Assembly (NCBI GenBank): GCA_020851255.1
Contig: JADZDA010000011.1
Coordinates: 1 to 63,541, forward strand
Direction of reading: 5' to 3'
Origin: Burkholderiales bacterium
Lineage (GTDB): Bacteria; Pseudomonadota; Gammaproteobacteria; Burkholderiales; Casimicrobiaceae
DNA: 63,541 nucleotides
In this document: positions 52,400 to 62,681 of the stretch, piece after piece
How positions within the stretch are numbered: the first letter of the stretch is position 1
Layout: every line of letters begins with the position of its first letter
Translations under genes and position numbers: made by a program
The notes under the pieces: model-generated
The model's database searches: none
Seen by the model: only the letters and a program-made list of their open reading frames with translations
Told to the model about the DNA's origin: nothing

Positions 52400-52842
52400 C
52401 CGACGCACTCGACCACAACCGCCGCGCGACGGCCGCCGCCCGCGCGTTCTACGAGAGGTTGACGCCCGCCGACCTGGCCTCGCTGCGCGAGGTCGACGCG
52501 GACGACGCCGCCTTCCGCGACCCGTTCAACGACGTGCGCGGCGTCGACGCGATCGCCCGGATATTCACGAAGATGTTCGCCGAACTCGACGACGTCCGGT
52601 TCTCGATCCGCGAGACCGTCGTCGGCGAGGAGGGCGCGATGCTGGTCTGGGACATGACCTACCGGGTCCGTCGCTGGCGACCGCGTCAGGCGCAGTCGAT
52701 CCACGGCGCGACGCACCTCCGGTTCGCGCCGGACGGCCGCATCGCCTGGCATCGCGACTACTGGGACGCGGCCGGCGAGCTCTACGCGAAGCTGCCGCTG
52801 ATCGGTCCGCTGATGCGCTATCTCGAGCGCCGGCTCGCGTGA
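52396..52842 (+). CDS. NTF2-like (SnoaL-type) protein
   Basis: 148 residues, a single cone-shaped NTF2/SnoaL-like domain: FYERLTPADLASLREVDADDAAFRDPFNDVRG, GVDAIARIFTKMFAELDDVRF, GAMLVWDMTYRVRR and SIHGATHLRFAPDGRIAWHRDYWDAAGELY. Members are small enzymes or binding proteins of varied function. It is the last gene of the operon, start overlapping the SDR stop. No signal peptide, so it is cytoplasmic. Confidence 0.85.
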   Translation: MTDALDHNRRATAAARAFYERLTPADLASLREVDADDAAFRDPFNDVRGVDAIARIFTKMFAELDDVRFSIRETVVGEEGAMLVWDMTYRVRRWRPRQAQSIHGATHLRFAPDGRIAWHRDYWDAAGELYAKLPLIGPLMRYLERRLA

Positions 52843-52898
52843 ACGCGCGCCGCGTGCATCGCCCGCGGTTTCGCACAGATGCGGCATGGTCAAAGAAA

Positions 52899-52920
52899 CG
52901 GTCCCGCTCGCGCGGGACCG
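52899..52920 (-). terminator. Terminator of the small membrane protein gene
   Basis: A 9-bp stem (52899-52907 with 52912-52920), 4-nt loop, followed on the minus strand by TTTCTTTG. It lies 73 nt after the small gene's stop and 56 nt after the operon's stop, so it probably also ends the operon. Confidence 0.7.
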
Positions 52921-52993
52921 GTGAGGGCGCCCCGGGGACTCCGGGACGTTGGGGGTCGGGGCCGCGCCGGCGGGGAAGCCCGGCGCGTCGGCG

Positions 52994-53191
52994 TCAGTTG
53001 ATCCGGGTCACCGGCTGGTACGACAGGTATTTCACGTCGACGACCGCGTACGCTGGCGCGCTCTGCACGATGACCGCCTCGTGCGTGAAATGGCTCGGCG
53101 CGACGACGAACGCCGACAGCGTCGCGAGCGACAGAGCGACCGCGGCGACGACCAGCGCGGCGCGTTCGAGCGGGGTACGGGTGTGTTCCAT
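52994..53191 (-). CDS. Small single-span membrane protein
   Basis: 65 residues of unknown function. A short charged start (MEHTRTPLERA) precedes one hydrophobic helix (about 12-31, ALVVAAVALSLATLSAFVVA), then a polar tail VKYLSYQPVTRIN, probably outside the membrane. GAAGG lies 7 nt before the ATG, and a terminator follows, so it is likely real in spite of its size. No family recognised. Confidence 0.6.
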   Translation of the reverse strand: MEHTRTPLERAALVVAAVALSLATLSAFVVAPSHFTHEAVIVQSAPAYAVVDVKYLSYQPVTRIN

Positions 53192-53403
53192 GGCGATTCC
53201 TTCGGGTCTCGGGGTTCTGATGAGTCAATGCCCGTTGGATGCGCAGTCTCCGCACTTCGGATTCAGCGCGCCACGGGGTCGCGACGAGGCGGCCCGCGGG
53301 GAGGACGAAGCGTCGGCGACACCGACGAACGGAGAGGTCCGGGCGCCGCCGGATGCCGGCACTGGCCGGACCCGGCACCGGGGGGATCCGGGGCGGGCGC
53401 GGT

Positions 53404-53432
53404 TTGACGCCTTCCGGAATCCCGGCGATAAT
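53404..53432 (+). promoter_or_regulatory. tRNA-Met promoter
   Basis: TTGACG (53404-53409) and GATAAT (53427-53432) with a 17-nt spacer, ending 10 nt before the tRNA 5' end, the usual distance for a stable RNA promoter. Confidence 0.75.
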
Positions 53433-53442
53433 TCAATGCTTT

Positions 53443-53519
53443 GGCGAGCTAGCTCAGCTGGTTAGAGCAGAGGAATCATAATCCTTTGGTCCGGGGTTCG
53501 AGTCCCTGGCTCGCCACCA
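53443..53519 (+). tRNA. tRNA-Met (anticodon CAT), elongator type
   Basis: A 77-nt cloverleaf with encoded CCA. The acceptor stem GGCGAGC pairs with GCTCGCC (7 bp). The D-arm contains AGCTCAGCTGGTTAGAGC. The anticodon loop ATCATAA gives CAT, and the T-arm GGTTCGAGTCC is regular. The first pair is G-C, unlike the mismatched initiator tRNA, so it is an elongator tRNA. A tRNA-Ile with modified CAT is less likely given its similarity to known betaproteobacterial tRNA-Met. No integrated element follows. Confidence 0.95.
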
Positions 53520-53524
53520 TTCCC

Positions 53525-53555
53525 CGAAGGCCCGCGGCGCTCCCGCGGGCCTTCG
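53525..53555 (+). terminator. Hairpin terminator after tRNA-Met
   Basis: A perfect 13-bp stem (53525-53537 with 53543-53555) and 5-nt loop starting 6 nt after the CCA end. There is no strong T-run, but its position fits transcript release or 3' processing of the tRNA precursor. Confidence 0.75.
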
Positions 53556-53672
53556 TCCGTCCTGGGAGGGGCCTGCCTGTTCGTGATGCGGGACGCTCCT
53601 CACCGAACGGGCGGCGCGCAGACTCGGGGCGGGTTCGCATGCGACCCCCGGCCAAGGCGCGGGTCGCAGAGG

Positions 53673-53701
53673 TTGACGTGCAAGATCCGGTTCAACAGAA
53701 T
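53673..53701 (+). promoter_or_regulatory. Candidate promoter of the anchor-D protein gene
   Basis: TTGACG (53673-53678), 17-nt spacer, CAGAAT (53696-53701), about 80 nt before the ATG at 53779. The rest of the 223-nt gap between the tRNA terminator and this gene shows nothing else. Confidence 0.45.
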
Positions 53702-53778
53702 GCGCGGGCCGCCGCCCGGCGCAACCCGGTTGCGATGCCGGCGACGACGCGCGGCGCGGCGAGAAGGGCTGAGGGAAC

Positions 53779-55119
53779 ATGAGATCGTGGGCCGGCATGC
53801 GATTCACCGCTGCTGCGGGCGTGTTCCTCGCGCTTTCCGCATCCGGCGCGCTGGCCGCGGCGCTGAGCCTCACCGGATTGCTGGATCCCAACGACGCCCA
53901 GGATGTCTTCCTCCACCCGTTCACGCTGACCGCGCCGGCGACCGTCACGATCCAGAGCTACGGTCACGGCGGTTCGGCTGGGGCGCCGGCGGGCAGGAAC
54001 GCCGCCGGCACGGTGATCGCAGCGGGCGGGTTCGATCCCTACCTCTCGGTCTTTTCCGGCACCGGGTCGACCGCCACTTTCGTCGCCGCGAACGACGACG
54101 GAACCTGTCCGCCCGGCACGGTTTCGGACGGCGCCTGCCGCGATCCGGCGCTGTCGATCGCATTGCCCGCGGGCAACTACACCCTCGCGCTGTCGGCGTT
54201 CCTCAATCTGTCGATCGCCGAGAACTACGGGAGCGGATCCCTGGGCGACGGATTCGCCGGCCTGGGGAGCTTCGGCACCCGATCCAATGCCTGGGCCGTC
54301 GACATTTCCGCGCCTTCGCTAGTCGTCCCGACGCGATGGCTGGGCGTCGCGCCCGGCTCGATCACCTTCGGCGCCCAGACCGTCGCCACGACCAGCGGTC
54401 CGTCGACGGCGATCGTGACCAGCCTGGGCAGCGCCGCGGTCGACTTTTCGTCGGTCTCGCTGTCGGGCGCGAACGCCGGTGACTTCGCGGTCGGCGGCAC
54501 CTGCGGCGGCTCTCTCGCGCCGGCCGCCACGTGCACGCTCACCGTGACGTTCACGCCGTCCGCGCCGGGACCGCGCTCCGCGCAGGTGACCCTGGCGTCG
54601 AACGCCGGCAACAATCCGGTCGTCCTCGACGTGGGAGGAACCGGCACGACCGGGGCCGTCGCCAGCGCGTCGCTCTCCGCGACCAGCCTGGATTTCGGAA
54701 CCCGCGCGCTGGGTTCGCCGTCGCCGCAGCAGTCGATCGTCGTCACCAATACCGGCGGAGCGTCCCTCGTGATCGGGGTGAACTCGCTCGGCGGCGCGAA
54801 CGCCGGTGATTTCGCCATCGCCGCCGACGGCTGCGCCGGACAGACGCTGGCGCCGGCGCTGTCATGCACGATCGCGGTGTTCTTCACGCCGCAGACGGTC
54901 GGACCGCGGACGGCGAGCTACACGATCAACTCGAACGCGAGCAACAACCCGACCCTCGTCGCGCTCACGGGCGCCGGGGCGACACCGCAACCGATTCCCA
55001 CGATCGGCGAGACGACGCGATGGTTGATCACGCTGCTCCTCGCCATCGCCGCCATGCGAGCGCTCGCCAGACGGTGCTCGCGATCCCCTTCCCCGCCCCC
55101 CGCGCACAGCCCCAGGTGA
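53779..55119 (+). CDS. Secreted DVUA0089-type / choice-of-anchor-D protein with IPTL-CTERM-like end
   Basis: 446 residues. Signal peptide 1-27 (ending SGALAA). Residues 28-180 resemble the DVUA0089 domain (LLDPNDAQDVFLHPFTLTAPATVTIQSYG, GFDPYLSVFSGTG, LPAGNYTLAL). Two choice-of-anchor-D (SPD-2/Hydin-like) beta domains follow (about 190-295 and 295-400) with FGAQTV and FGTRALGSPSPQQSIVVTN. The end PIPTIGETTRWLITLLLAIAAM plus an Arg-rich tail is a variant of the IPTL-CTERM sorting signal. Probably a surface or secreted protein of unknown role. GAGGGAAC precedes the ATG. Confidence 0.8.
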   Translation: MRSWAGMRFTAAAGVFLALSASGALAAALSLTGLLDPNDAQDVFLHPFTLTAPATVTIQSYGHGGSAGAPAGRNAAGTVIAAGGFDPYLSVFSGTGSTATFVAANDDGTCPPGTVSDGACRDPALSIALPAGNYTLALSAFLNLSIAENYGSGSLGDGFAGLGSFGTRSNAWAVDISAPSLVVPTRWLGVAPGSITFGAQTVATTSGPSTAIVTSLGSAAVDFSSVSLSGANAGDFAVGGTCGGSLAPAATCTLTVTFTPSAPGPRSAQVTLASNAGNNPVVLDVGGTGTTGAVASASLSATSLDFGTRALGSPSPQQSIVVTNTGGASLVIGVNSLGGANAGDFAIAADGCAGQTLAPALSCTIAVFFTPQTVGPRTASYTINSNASNNPTLVALTGAGATPQPIPTIGETTRWLITLLLAIAAMRALARRCSRSPSPPPAHSPR

Positions 55120-55123
55120 AACC

Positions 55124-55648
55124 ATGAAGATCCCTCGTCTCTCCTCCGGTGTCACCGCGACGATCCTCGCCTTCGCGGCCGCGGTGGCGCCGCAAGCCGC
55201 GCACGCGCAGGTCAAGCCCGCGAAGACGATCGAAGTGTCGGCCCTGAACGCGATCAGCGCGAGCTGCACGATGCCGTCGGGAGCGGGCGCGCTGCAGAAG
55301 TGCCAGGCCTACACCGTGCCCGCCGGCAAGCGGCTCGCGATCCGGATGGTGACGTATACGCACAGCGATGACCCGACCAAGGCGTTGGCCGGGATCCTGT
55401 ACGGCCGCGACGCGAAACCCGCCGATCTCACGATCTCGGGATTGCAGGACGCCGTGGATCCCCGCGTTGCGTCGATCCTCGCCGGAGGGCCGGCCACCGT
55501 CCAGTCGAGCCTGGCCCTCGCGTGGGGATCGCAGCTCGTCGACATGGTGCTCCTCGCCGGCGACGTGCTGGCGGCGAGCGGGTTCTTCCGCGCGAACCCC
55601 AACAACAACGCGACGCTCGCGTTCTTCGGCTACCTCGTCGACGAGTGA
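55124..55648 (+). CDS. Secreted hypothetical protein
   Basis: 174 residues with a signal peptide (residues 1-29, ending AAHAQ). The mature part is beta-rich with a Cys pair (SASCTMPSGAGALQKCQ) that could form a disulfide. I recognise no family. It starts 4 nt after the anchor-D gene, so the two are co-transcribed and probably act in the same place. Confidence 0.65.
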   Translation: MKIPRLSSGVTATILAFAAAVAPQAAHAQVKPAKTIEVSALNAISASCTMPSGAGALQKCQAYTVPAGKRLAIRMVTYTHSDDPTKALAGILYGRDAKPADLTISGLQDAVDPRVASILAGGPATVQSSLALAWGSQLVDMVLLAGDVLAASGFFRANPNNNATLAFFGYLVDE

Positions 55649-55729
55649 GCATCGGCGCCGGCGCGGGGTCATCGCGCCGGGCGCCGTTCCCGCACCGAGC
55701 CGATCCGCGTACGCCCGGCGATCGGGACG

Positions 55730-57604
<1,875 letters not shown>

Positions 57605-57713
57605 CCGCCAAGCATATCGGAACCGCCGGTCGGCCCGCTGACGACAGCCGCCAGCGAGCCCGCGTCGCCGATGCGCACCGTCGTGCGCGGCGCGCGGGTG
57701 GGAATCGGCGCGT

Positions 57714-58160
57714 CTACGCGCAGCCGTCGTCCTTCTGCCGGCGTTCCTGGATCGCGATCTCGTCGGCCGCCTTCTTGCGCGCGGTCGTCGTCGACTTCGC
57801 CTCCGCGAGCACCGCGCGCTGCTGCGCGATGTTCGCCTGGTAGTTCGCGCAACGGTCGCGGCGCTGCACTTCCTCCCGGTCGGCGACCGCGCGGTTCTGC
57901 GCGACCACCTTGTCGTCGAGCACGACGACCCGGCCGTCGGTCTTGCGCGCCGGCGGCTCGGCGGCGACCGTCGCAACGCCGCGTCCCGTCGGACCGGAGC
58001 CCTGAACCGGCTCCTGTTTGGTCGACGGATCGCAGGCCCTGGTCTGGAAGACCACGGTGCCGTCCGGTGACGTGCACTTGTACAAGGCGGCGTGGACCGA
58101 AGTCGCCGGAAGGGCCATGCCCGCGGCGAACGTCGCTACGGCGACGAGGAATGTGCGCAT
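57714..58160 (-). CDS. DUF4124-domain periplasmic protein
   Basis: 148 residues. A signal peptide (about 1-24) precedes the DUF4124 motif ALYKCTSPDGTVVFQTRACDP, a short fold with two Cys residues that is common in beta/gammaproteobacterial envelope proteins. The remainder is a linker and a charged helix with two Cys (DRCANYQANIAQQ, KDDGCA). Function unknown. It lies between trpB2 and uup on the same strand. Confidence 0.83.
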   Translation of the reverse strand: MRTFLVAVATFAAGMALPATSVHAALYKCTSPDGTVVFQTRACDPSTKQEPVQGSGPTGRGVATVAAEPPARKTDGRVVVLDDKVVAQNRAVADREEVQRRDRCANYQANIAQQRAVLAEAKSTTTARKKAADEIAIQERRQKDDGCA

Positions 58161-58317
58161 GATCGCAGGTCGGAGTGCAAAGGGCTCCCCGCGATCGATG
58201 CAATCCGCATGCCACGCGGCCGCACTTCCGGACGAACGGCAGGGCGCCGACGGCCGGCCCCGGGAAGGCGGGACGATGCGCGCTCGAATGGCGGCGCGCC
58301 GCGGGCGGCGGTTCGCG

Positions 58318-58351
58318 CGGTCGGGTGACGCCCGGCGTCGCCACCCGACCG
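58318..58351 (-). terminator. Hairpin after the TrpB2-type gene
   Basis: A GC-rich hairpin: CGGTCGGGTG pairs with CACCCGACCG and ACGCC pairs with GGCGT, with a 3-nt bulge. It begins 15 nt after the stop. No T-run follows, so efficiency is uncertain. Confidence 0.4.
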
Positions 58352-58365
58352 CCCGGGGCGCTGCG

Positions 58366-59736
58366 CTACGCCGGTTCGACGACCGACGGCAATCCGGCCA
58401 GGGCCATCGCCAGTTCCTTCTGGTCGTAGTCGAGGTCCTTCAGCCGGCCGCCGAAGTAGTCGATGTACGCCTGCATGTCGAAGTGGCCGTGCCCGCAGAG
58501 GTTGAAGAGGATCGCGCGCGAGGTCCCTTCCTCGCGGCAGCGGATCGCCTCGTCGATCGCGCCCTTCACCGCGTGGTTCGCCTCGGGCGCCGGGACGATG
58601 CCCTCGGCGCGCGCGAACTGCACGCCGGCCTCGAAGACCTTGGTCTGGTGATACGCGGTCGCCGAAATCAGCCCGAGTTCCTGCAGGTGCGACACCATCG
58701 GCGCCATGCCGTGGTAGCGCAGGCCGCCCGCGTGGAAGCCCGGCGGCGTGAACGTCGAGCCCAGCGTGTGCATCTTCGCGAGCGGCGTCAGGTGCGCGGT
58801 ATCGCCGAAGTCGTACGCGTACCGGCCGCGCGTGAGACTCGGGCACGCGGCCGGCTCGACGGCGATCACCTTCACCTTCTTGCCGCCGCGCAATTGCGCG
58901 CCGATGAACGGGAAGGCGATGCCGGCGAAATTCGACCCGCCGCCGGTGCAGCCGACGATGATGTCCGGGTAGTCGCCGGCCATCTCGAGCTGCTCCATCG
59001 CCTCGATGCCGATGATCGTCTGGTGCAGCAGCACGTGGTTGAGCACGCTGCCGAGCGCGTACTTGGTGTCGTCGTTCTGCGCGGCGATCTCGACCGCCTC
59101 GGAGATCGCGATGCCGAGGCTGCCCGGATGGTCGGCGCGCTGCGCGAGGATCGCGCGTCCGGACTGGGTGAGGTTCGACGGCGACGCGATGCAGCGCGCG
59201 CCGTAGGCCTCCATCAATGCCCGGCGGTACGGCTTCTGGTCGTAGGAGACGCGCACCATGAAGACCTGCACGTCGAGCCCGAAGAGCGCCCCGGCGAACG
59301 CGAGCGAGCTGCCCCACTGGCCCGCGCCGGTCTCGGTGACGAGTTTCTTCACGCCGGCTTCGCGGTTGTAGAACGCCTGCGGCACCGCGGTGTTCGGCTT
59401 GTGGCTGCCCGCCGGCGACACGCCCTCGTACTTGTAGTAGATCCGGGCCGGCGTCTGCAGCACCTTCTCGAGGCGGCGGGCGCGGAACAGCGGCGCGGGC
59501 CGCCACTGCCGGTAGACGTCGCGCACCGGACCGGGGATCGGCACGTCGCGTTCGGTCGTCACCTCCTGGAGGATCAGCTCCATCGGAAAGAGCGGCGCCA
59601 GATCGTCCGGACCGACCGGCTTCTTCGTGCCCGGGTGGAGCACCGGCGGCAACGGCCTGGGCAGGTCGGCCTGCAGGTTGTACCAGGCCTTGGGGATGCG
59701 GGATTCGTCGAGGACGTACTTCACGGTGTCGGGCAT
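58366..59736 (-). CDS. Tryptophan synthase beta-like protein (TrpB2)
   Basis: A 456-residue PLP enzyme of the TrpB2 class, which condenses indole with serine without a tight TrpA partner. The PLP lysine is in [68 protein letters not shown] and [13 protein letters not shown] complete the site. The N-terminal extension ([20 protein letters not shown]) distinguishes TrpB2 from TrpB1. AGGAG lies 5 nt before the ATG. No trpA is adjacent, so it may be a salvage enzyme for indole. Confidence 0.93.
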   Translation of the reverse strand: MPDTVKYVLDESRIPKAWYNLQADLPRPLPPVLHPGTKKPVGPDDLAPLFPMELILQEVTTERDVPIPGPVRDVYRQWRPAPLFRARRLEKVLQTPARIYYKYEGVSPAGSHKPNTAVPQAFYNREAGVKKLVTETGAGQWGSSLAFAGALFGLDVQVFMVRVSYDQKPYRRALMEAYGARCIASPSNLTQSGRAILAQRADHPGSLGIAISEAVEIAAQNDDTKYALGSVLNHVLLHQTIIGIEAMEQLEMAGDYPDIIVGCTGGGSNFAGIAFPFIGAQLRGGKKVKVIAVEPAACPSLTRGRYAYDFGDTAHLTPLAKMHTLGSTFTPPGFHAGGLRYHGMAPMVSHLQELGLISATAYHQTKVFEAGVQFARAEGIVPAPEANHAVKGAIDEAIRCREEGTSRAILFNLCGHGHFDMQAYIDYFGGRLKDLDYDQKELAMALAGLPSVVEPA

Positions 59737-59855
59737 GGGCTCTCCTGCGATCGGCGGGACGGACGACGCGCGCGCGGGGCGCGGTGGGGCGATGATAACG
59801 GCTGCGGCGCGATCGGTGCGGCGCTGATCCAGATCAACCGGCGCGCGGGAAAGAC

Positions 59856-60275
59856 TCAGTCGGGCTCGATGCCCACGTCCCGGACGACCTTCGACCGCTT
59901 GGCGACCTCGGACCGGATCAGCCGGCCGAGCTCGTCGGGCGTGCCGCCGACCGCCTCCAGGCCGCCTCTGCGCCGCCTTCGGCGAGCCTGCGCCGGTCCT
60001 CCGGGATCGCGAGCCCCTCGTTGAACGCCAGGTTGAGCCTGCCCACGACGTCGGCCGGCGTGCCCGCCGGGGCGACGACGCCTTCCCAGGCGATCGCCTC
60101 GAACCCGGGCAGCGTCTCGGTGAGCGCTAACAGATCCGGATAGTTGCGCGAGCGCTTCGGGCTCGAAGCCGCCAGCGCCCGCAGTTTCCCCGTGGCCACG
60201 TGCGGCATCCGGTTCGCTTGGTCGCCGAACGCGACCTGGATCTGCCCGCCGAGCAGGTCGGTCGCATCGCGGACG
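59856..60275 (-). pseudogene. Remnant of a Bug/TctC-type tricarboxylate receptor
   Basis: Only the last 130 or so residues of a 320-residue extracytoplasmic receptor remain. The piece starts at DATDLLGGQIQVAFGDQ, continues [42 protein letters not shown] and then shifts frame near 59960: the ending [22 protein letters not shown] is in a different frame. No start codon or signal peptide exists; the 5' part was lost at the junction with the oxygenase gene. It is clearly decayed. Bug receptors are typical of Burkholderiales. Confidence 0.85.
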
Positions 60276-60362
60276 CGCCGGCGGCAAGGGCCATGGGTTG
60301 TCGCAAGGCGCCGTCCGAATTGGTAGCATCGCCCGGCCGTCGTGACGAGAACGGGAGTCCCG

Positions 60363-61361
60363 ATGACCGGTCGCTGCGAATTCCCGATCCTCGATCTCGA
60401 AGACCCGCCCGGGCGGTTCGCCGCGTCGTTGCGCGACGCACTCGAGCAGGTCGGCTTCTACGCACTGGTCAACCACGGCGTCGATGGGCGGCTCGTGCGC
60501 GCGGTCTACGACGCCGCCGAGCGCTTCCACGCGCTGCCCGAGGCGACGCGCCGCTCGCTCGCCGTGGCCGCCGGACACGGCGGCTACCTGCGACTGGGAG
60601 GCAGCACCTCGTACACGTCCCGGATCGCCGGCGAGGTCCGCAAGCCGAACCTCGTCGCCGGATTCTTCGTCCATCGGGATCGCCCGGAAGACGATCCGCT
60701 CGCCCGCAGCGGCGCCCCCCTGCTCCGCATGCGCAACCGCTGGCCGCCCGAAACCGCGCTGCCCGGGCTGCGGGCGACACTGCTCGAGTACACGTCGGCG
60801 CTCGAGGCCCTGGGGCGACGGCTGCTGCCGCGATACGCCGCCGCACTGGAGCTGCCGGCCGACCACTTCGACGCGAGCTTCGCCGAGGCGCACTACACGC
60901 TGAAGCTCGCGCATTACCCGGTCCTGCCCCACGACGAGCACCAGTGGGGTCTCGCGCCGCACACCGACGCGGGGTTCCTCACGCTGCTCCCCGACAACGA
61001 CACCCCCGGCCTGGAGATCCGACCGCCGGGCGGCGAGTGGCACGCGCCGCCGCGATGTCCCGGCGCGTTCATCGTCAACTCCGGCGAGACGCTCAAGCGC
61101 TGGACCAACGACCGGTTTCTCGCGACCGAGCACCGCGTGCGCAACGATTCGGGCCGCGACCGGTACTCGGTGCCGTTCTTCTACGACCCCGATCCGCGCG
61201 CGACCATCGCCTGCCTGCCGACCTGCACCGGACCGGACCGTCCGCCGCGTCACGACCCGATCACTTTCGGCGACTACTGGCAGTGGTACGTCGGCGCCAA
61301 CTTCGGTGGCGATCGGGTGCGAACGGGGGGCGCGAGCACCCGCGTCCGGGACACGCGATGA
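60363..61361 (+). CDS. 2-oxoglutarate/Fe(II)-dependent dioxygenase (isopenicillin N synthase-like)
   Basis: 332 residues. The Fe(II) ligands are in APHTDAGFLTLL (His and Asp) and TEHRVRND (distal His), and the 2-oxoglutarate-binding Arg-x-Ser is in RDRYSVPFF. The N-terminal DIOX_N-type part reads PILDLEDPPGRF and LEQVGFYALVNHGV. Relatives hydroxylate or desaturate small molecules; the substrate is unknown. GGGAG precedes the ATG at 60363 by 6 nt; a GTG at 60342 is also in frame. The stop overlaps the CapA-like gene start by 4 nt. Confidence 0.9.
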   Translation: MTGRCEFPILDLEDPPGRFAASLRDALEQVGFYALVNHGVDGRLVRAVYDAAERFHALPEATRRSLAVAAGHGGYLRLGGSTSYTSRIAGEVRKPNLVAGFFVHRDRPEDDPLARSGAPLLRMRNRWPPETALPGLRATLLEYTSALEALGRRLLPRYAAALELPADHFDASFAEAHYTLKLAHYPVLPHDEHQWGLAPHTDAGFLTLLPDNDTPGLEIRPPGGEWHAPPRCPGAFIVNSGETLKRWTNDRFLATEHRVRNDSGRDRYSVPFFYDPDPRATIACLPTCTGPDRPPRHDPITFGDYWQWYVGANFGGDRVRTGGASTRVRDTR

Positions 61362-62641
61362 ACGCGGGCACGCCGGACGGACGGAGGGTCGACGTCTTCC
61401 TCGCCGGCGACGCGCTCGTCGTCGAACCCTGGTCGCAAGTCGTCGATCCCGCGTTCGTCGCGCTGGTCGAGCGGATGCGCGCGGCCGACGCGACGATCGT
61501 CAATCTCGAAACCGTGGTCCACGAGTTCCGCCACCCGGCGCAGGCCGATTCCGGCGGCACGTACATGGCGACGCCGCCCTCCATCGCCGCCGAGCTGCGC
61601 TGGGCGGGCGTCGACATGGTTTCGTCGGCGAACAACCATGCGTTCGACTACGGTTCCGGCGGCATCCTCGAAACGCTGGAGCACGTCGGGCGGTCGGGCA
61701 TCGCCGTGGCCGGCATCGGGCCGGACCTCCAGCATGCGCGGGCGCCGGTCTATCACGATGCCGCCGGAACGCGGCTCGCGCTCGTGTCGATGGCCGCGAC
61801 GTTTCATCCGTACCATCGTGCGTCGGCCTCGCGCGCGGACGTGGCCGGACGACCCGGCGTCAATCCGCTGGCGATCACCCACGGCCGGATGCTGACCTTG
61901 CCCGCGCGGGCGCTCGACTGGGTCGGTCGCCTGCACCACTTGCGCGAAGGCCGTCCGATCCCGGGCGAGAAGCGGCTCAGGCTGCTGCGCGGCGCGATCG
62001 AAATCCGCGGCGGGCCGGCGCACGAGATCGGCGTGGGCGCCCGGGTCGTCGCCGCCGATCGTCGCGCGAACCTGGACGCGGTCCGCGACGCCGCGAAGCG
62101 CGCGGACATCGTGATCGCGGCGATCCACAGCCACGACCATCGCCGCTGGCTGCGACGGTTCGCGCACGAGGCGATCGACGCGGGCGCCGCGGTCGTCCAC
62201 GTGCACGGGCTGCATGCCGTGCGGGGCATCGAAGTCCATCGCGGCGCGGTCGTGCTCTACGGGCTCGGCGACTTCGTCTACCAGCCGCACCGCGTCGCCC
62301 GCTTTCCGTCCGATCAGTACGAACAGTTCGGCCTGTCGCCGGACGCGCGGCCGGAGGACGCCGTCGACTACCACGACCGCCGCTACGGTCTCCACCGGCG
62401 CGAGACCTTCGAGGGCGCGGCGGCGCTCGTCAGCTTCCGCGATCGCCGTCCGGCGGCGGTGCGACTGCTGCCGATCGACCTGGGGTTCGGAGCGCCGCCC
62501 GAGGAGCGCGGGCGGCCGGGTCTCGCCCGCGGGGCGCTCGGCCGGCGGATCGTCGCGACGATCGCGCGTCGCTCGAAACGCTACGGCACGCGCGTGAGCT
62601 ACGACGAGGCGCGCGACGAGGGCGTCGTCCCGCTCGCCTGA
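61358..62641 (+). CDS. CapA-family (poly-gamma-glutamate synthesis-like) metallophosphatase
   Basis: 427 residues of the CapA/PGA_cap calcineurin-like fold. Metal-binding motifs: FLAGDALVVEPW, TIVNLETVVHEF, SSANNHAFDYG and the histidine pair in IHSHDHRRW and VHVHGLHAVRGIE. No signal peptide or membrane anchor is seen, unlike the capsule protein CapA itself, so it is cytoplasmic. The 4-nt overlap with the dioxygenase implies a shared pathway. Function unknown; a metallophosphatase or amidase on a small molecule is possible. Confidence 0.85.
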   Translation: MNAGTPDGRRVDVFLAGDALVVEPWSQVVDPAFVALVERMRAADATIVNLETVVHEFRHPAQADSGGTYMATPPSIAAELRWAGVDMVSSANNHAFDYGSGGILETLEHVGRSGIAVAGIGPDLQHARAPVYHDAAGTRLALVSMAATFHPYHRASASRADVAGRPGVNPLAITHGRMLTLPARALDWVGRLHHLREGRPIPGEKRLRLLRGAIEIRGGPAHEIGVGARVVAADRRANLDAVRDAAKRADIVIAAIHSHDHRRWLRRFAHEAIDAGAAVVHVHGLHAVRGIEVHRGAVVLYGLGDFVYQPHRVARFPSDQYEQFGLSPDARPEDAVDYHDRRYGLHRRETFEGAAALVSFRDRRPAAVRLLPIDLGFGAPPEERGRPGLARGALGRRIVATIARRSKRYGTRVSYDEARDEGVVPLA

Positions 62642-62681
62642 CGTCCGGGGACGGCGGTCCGACCCGTCACCCGATCGGTGC

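Noticed and set aside
53239-53481. An 80-codon plus-strand frame overlapping the tRNA promoter and tRNA 5' half
   Set aside because: Arginine-rich sequence without a ribosome-binding site, overlapping a tRNA gene.
53443-53519. tRNA-Met gene as a possible attachment site for an integrated element
   Set aside because: No integrase and no direct repeat of the tRNA 3' end was seen downstream; the neighbouring genes look native.
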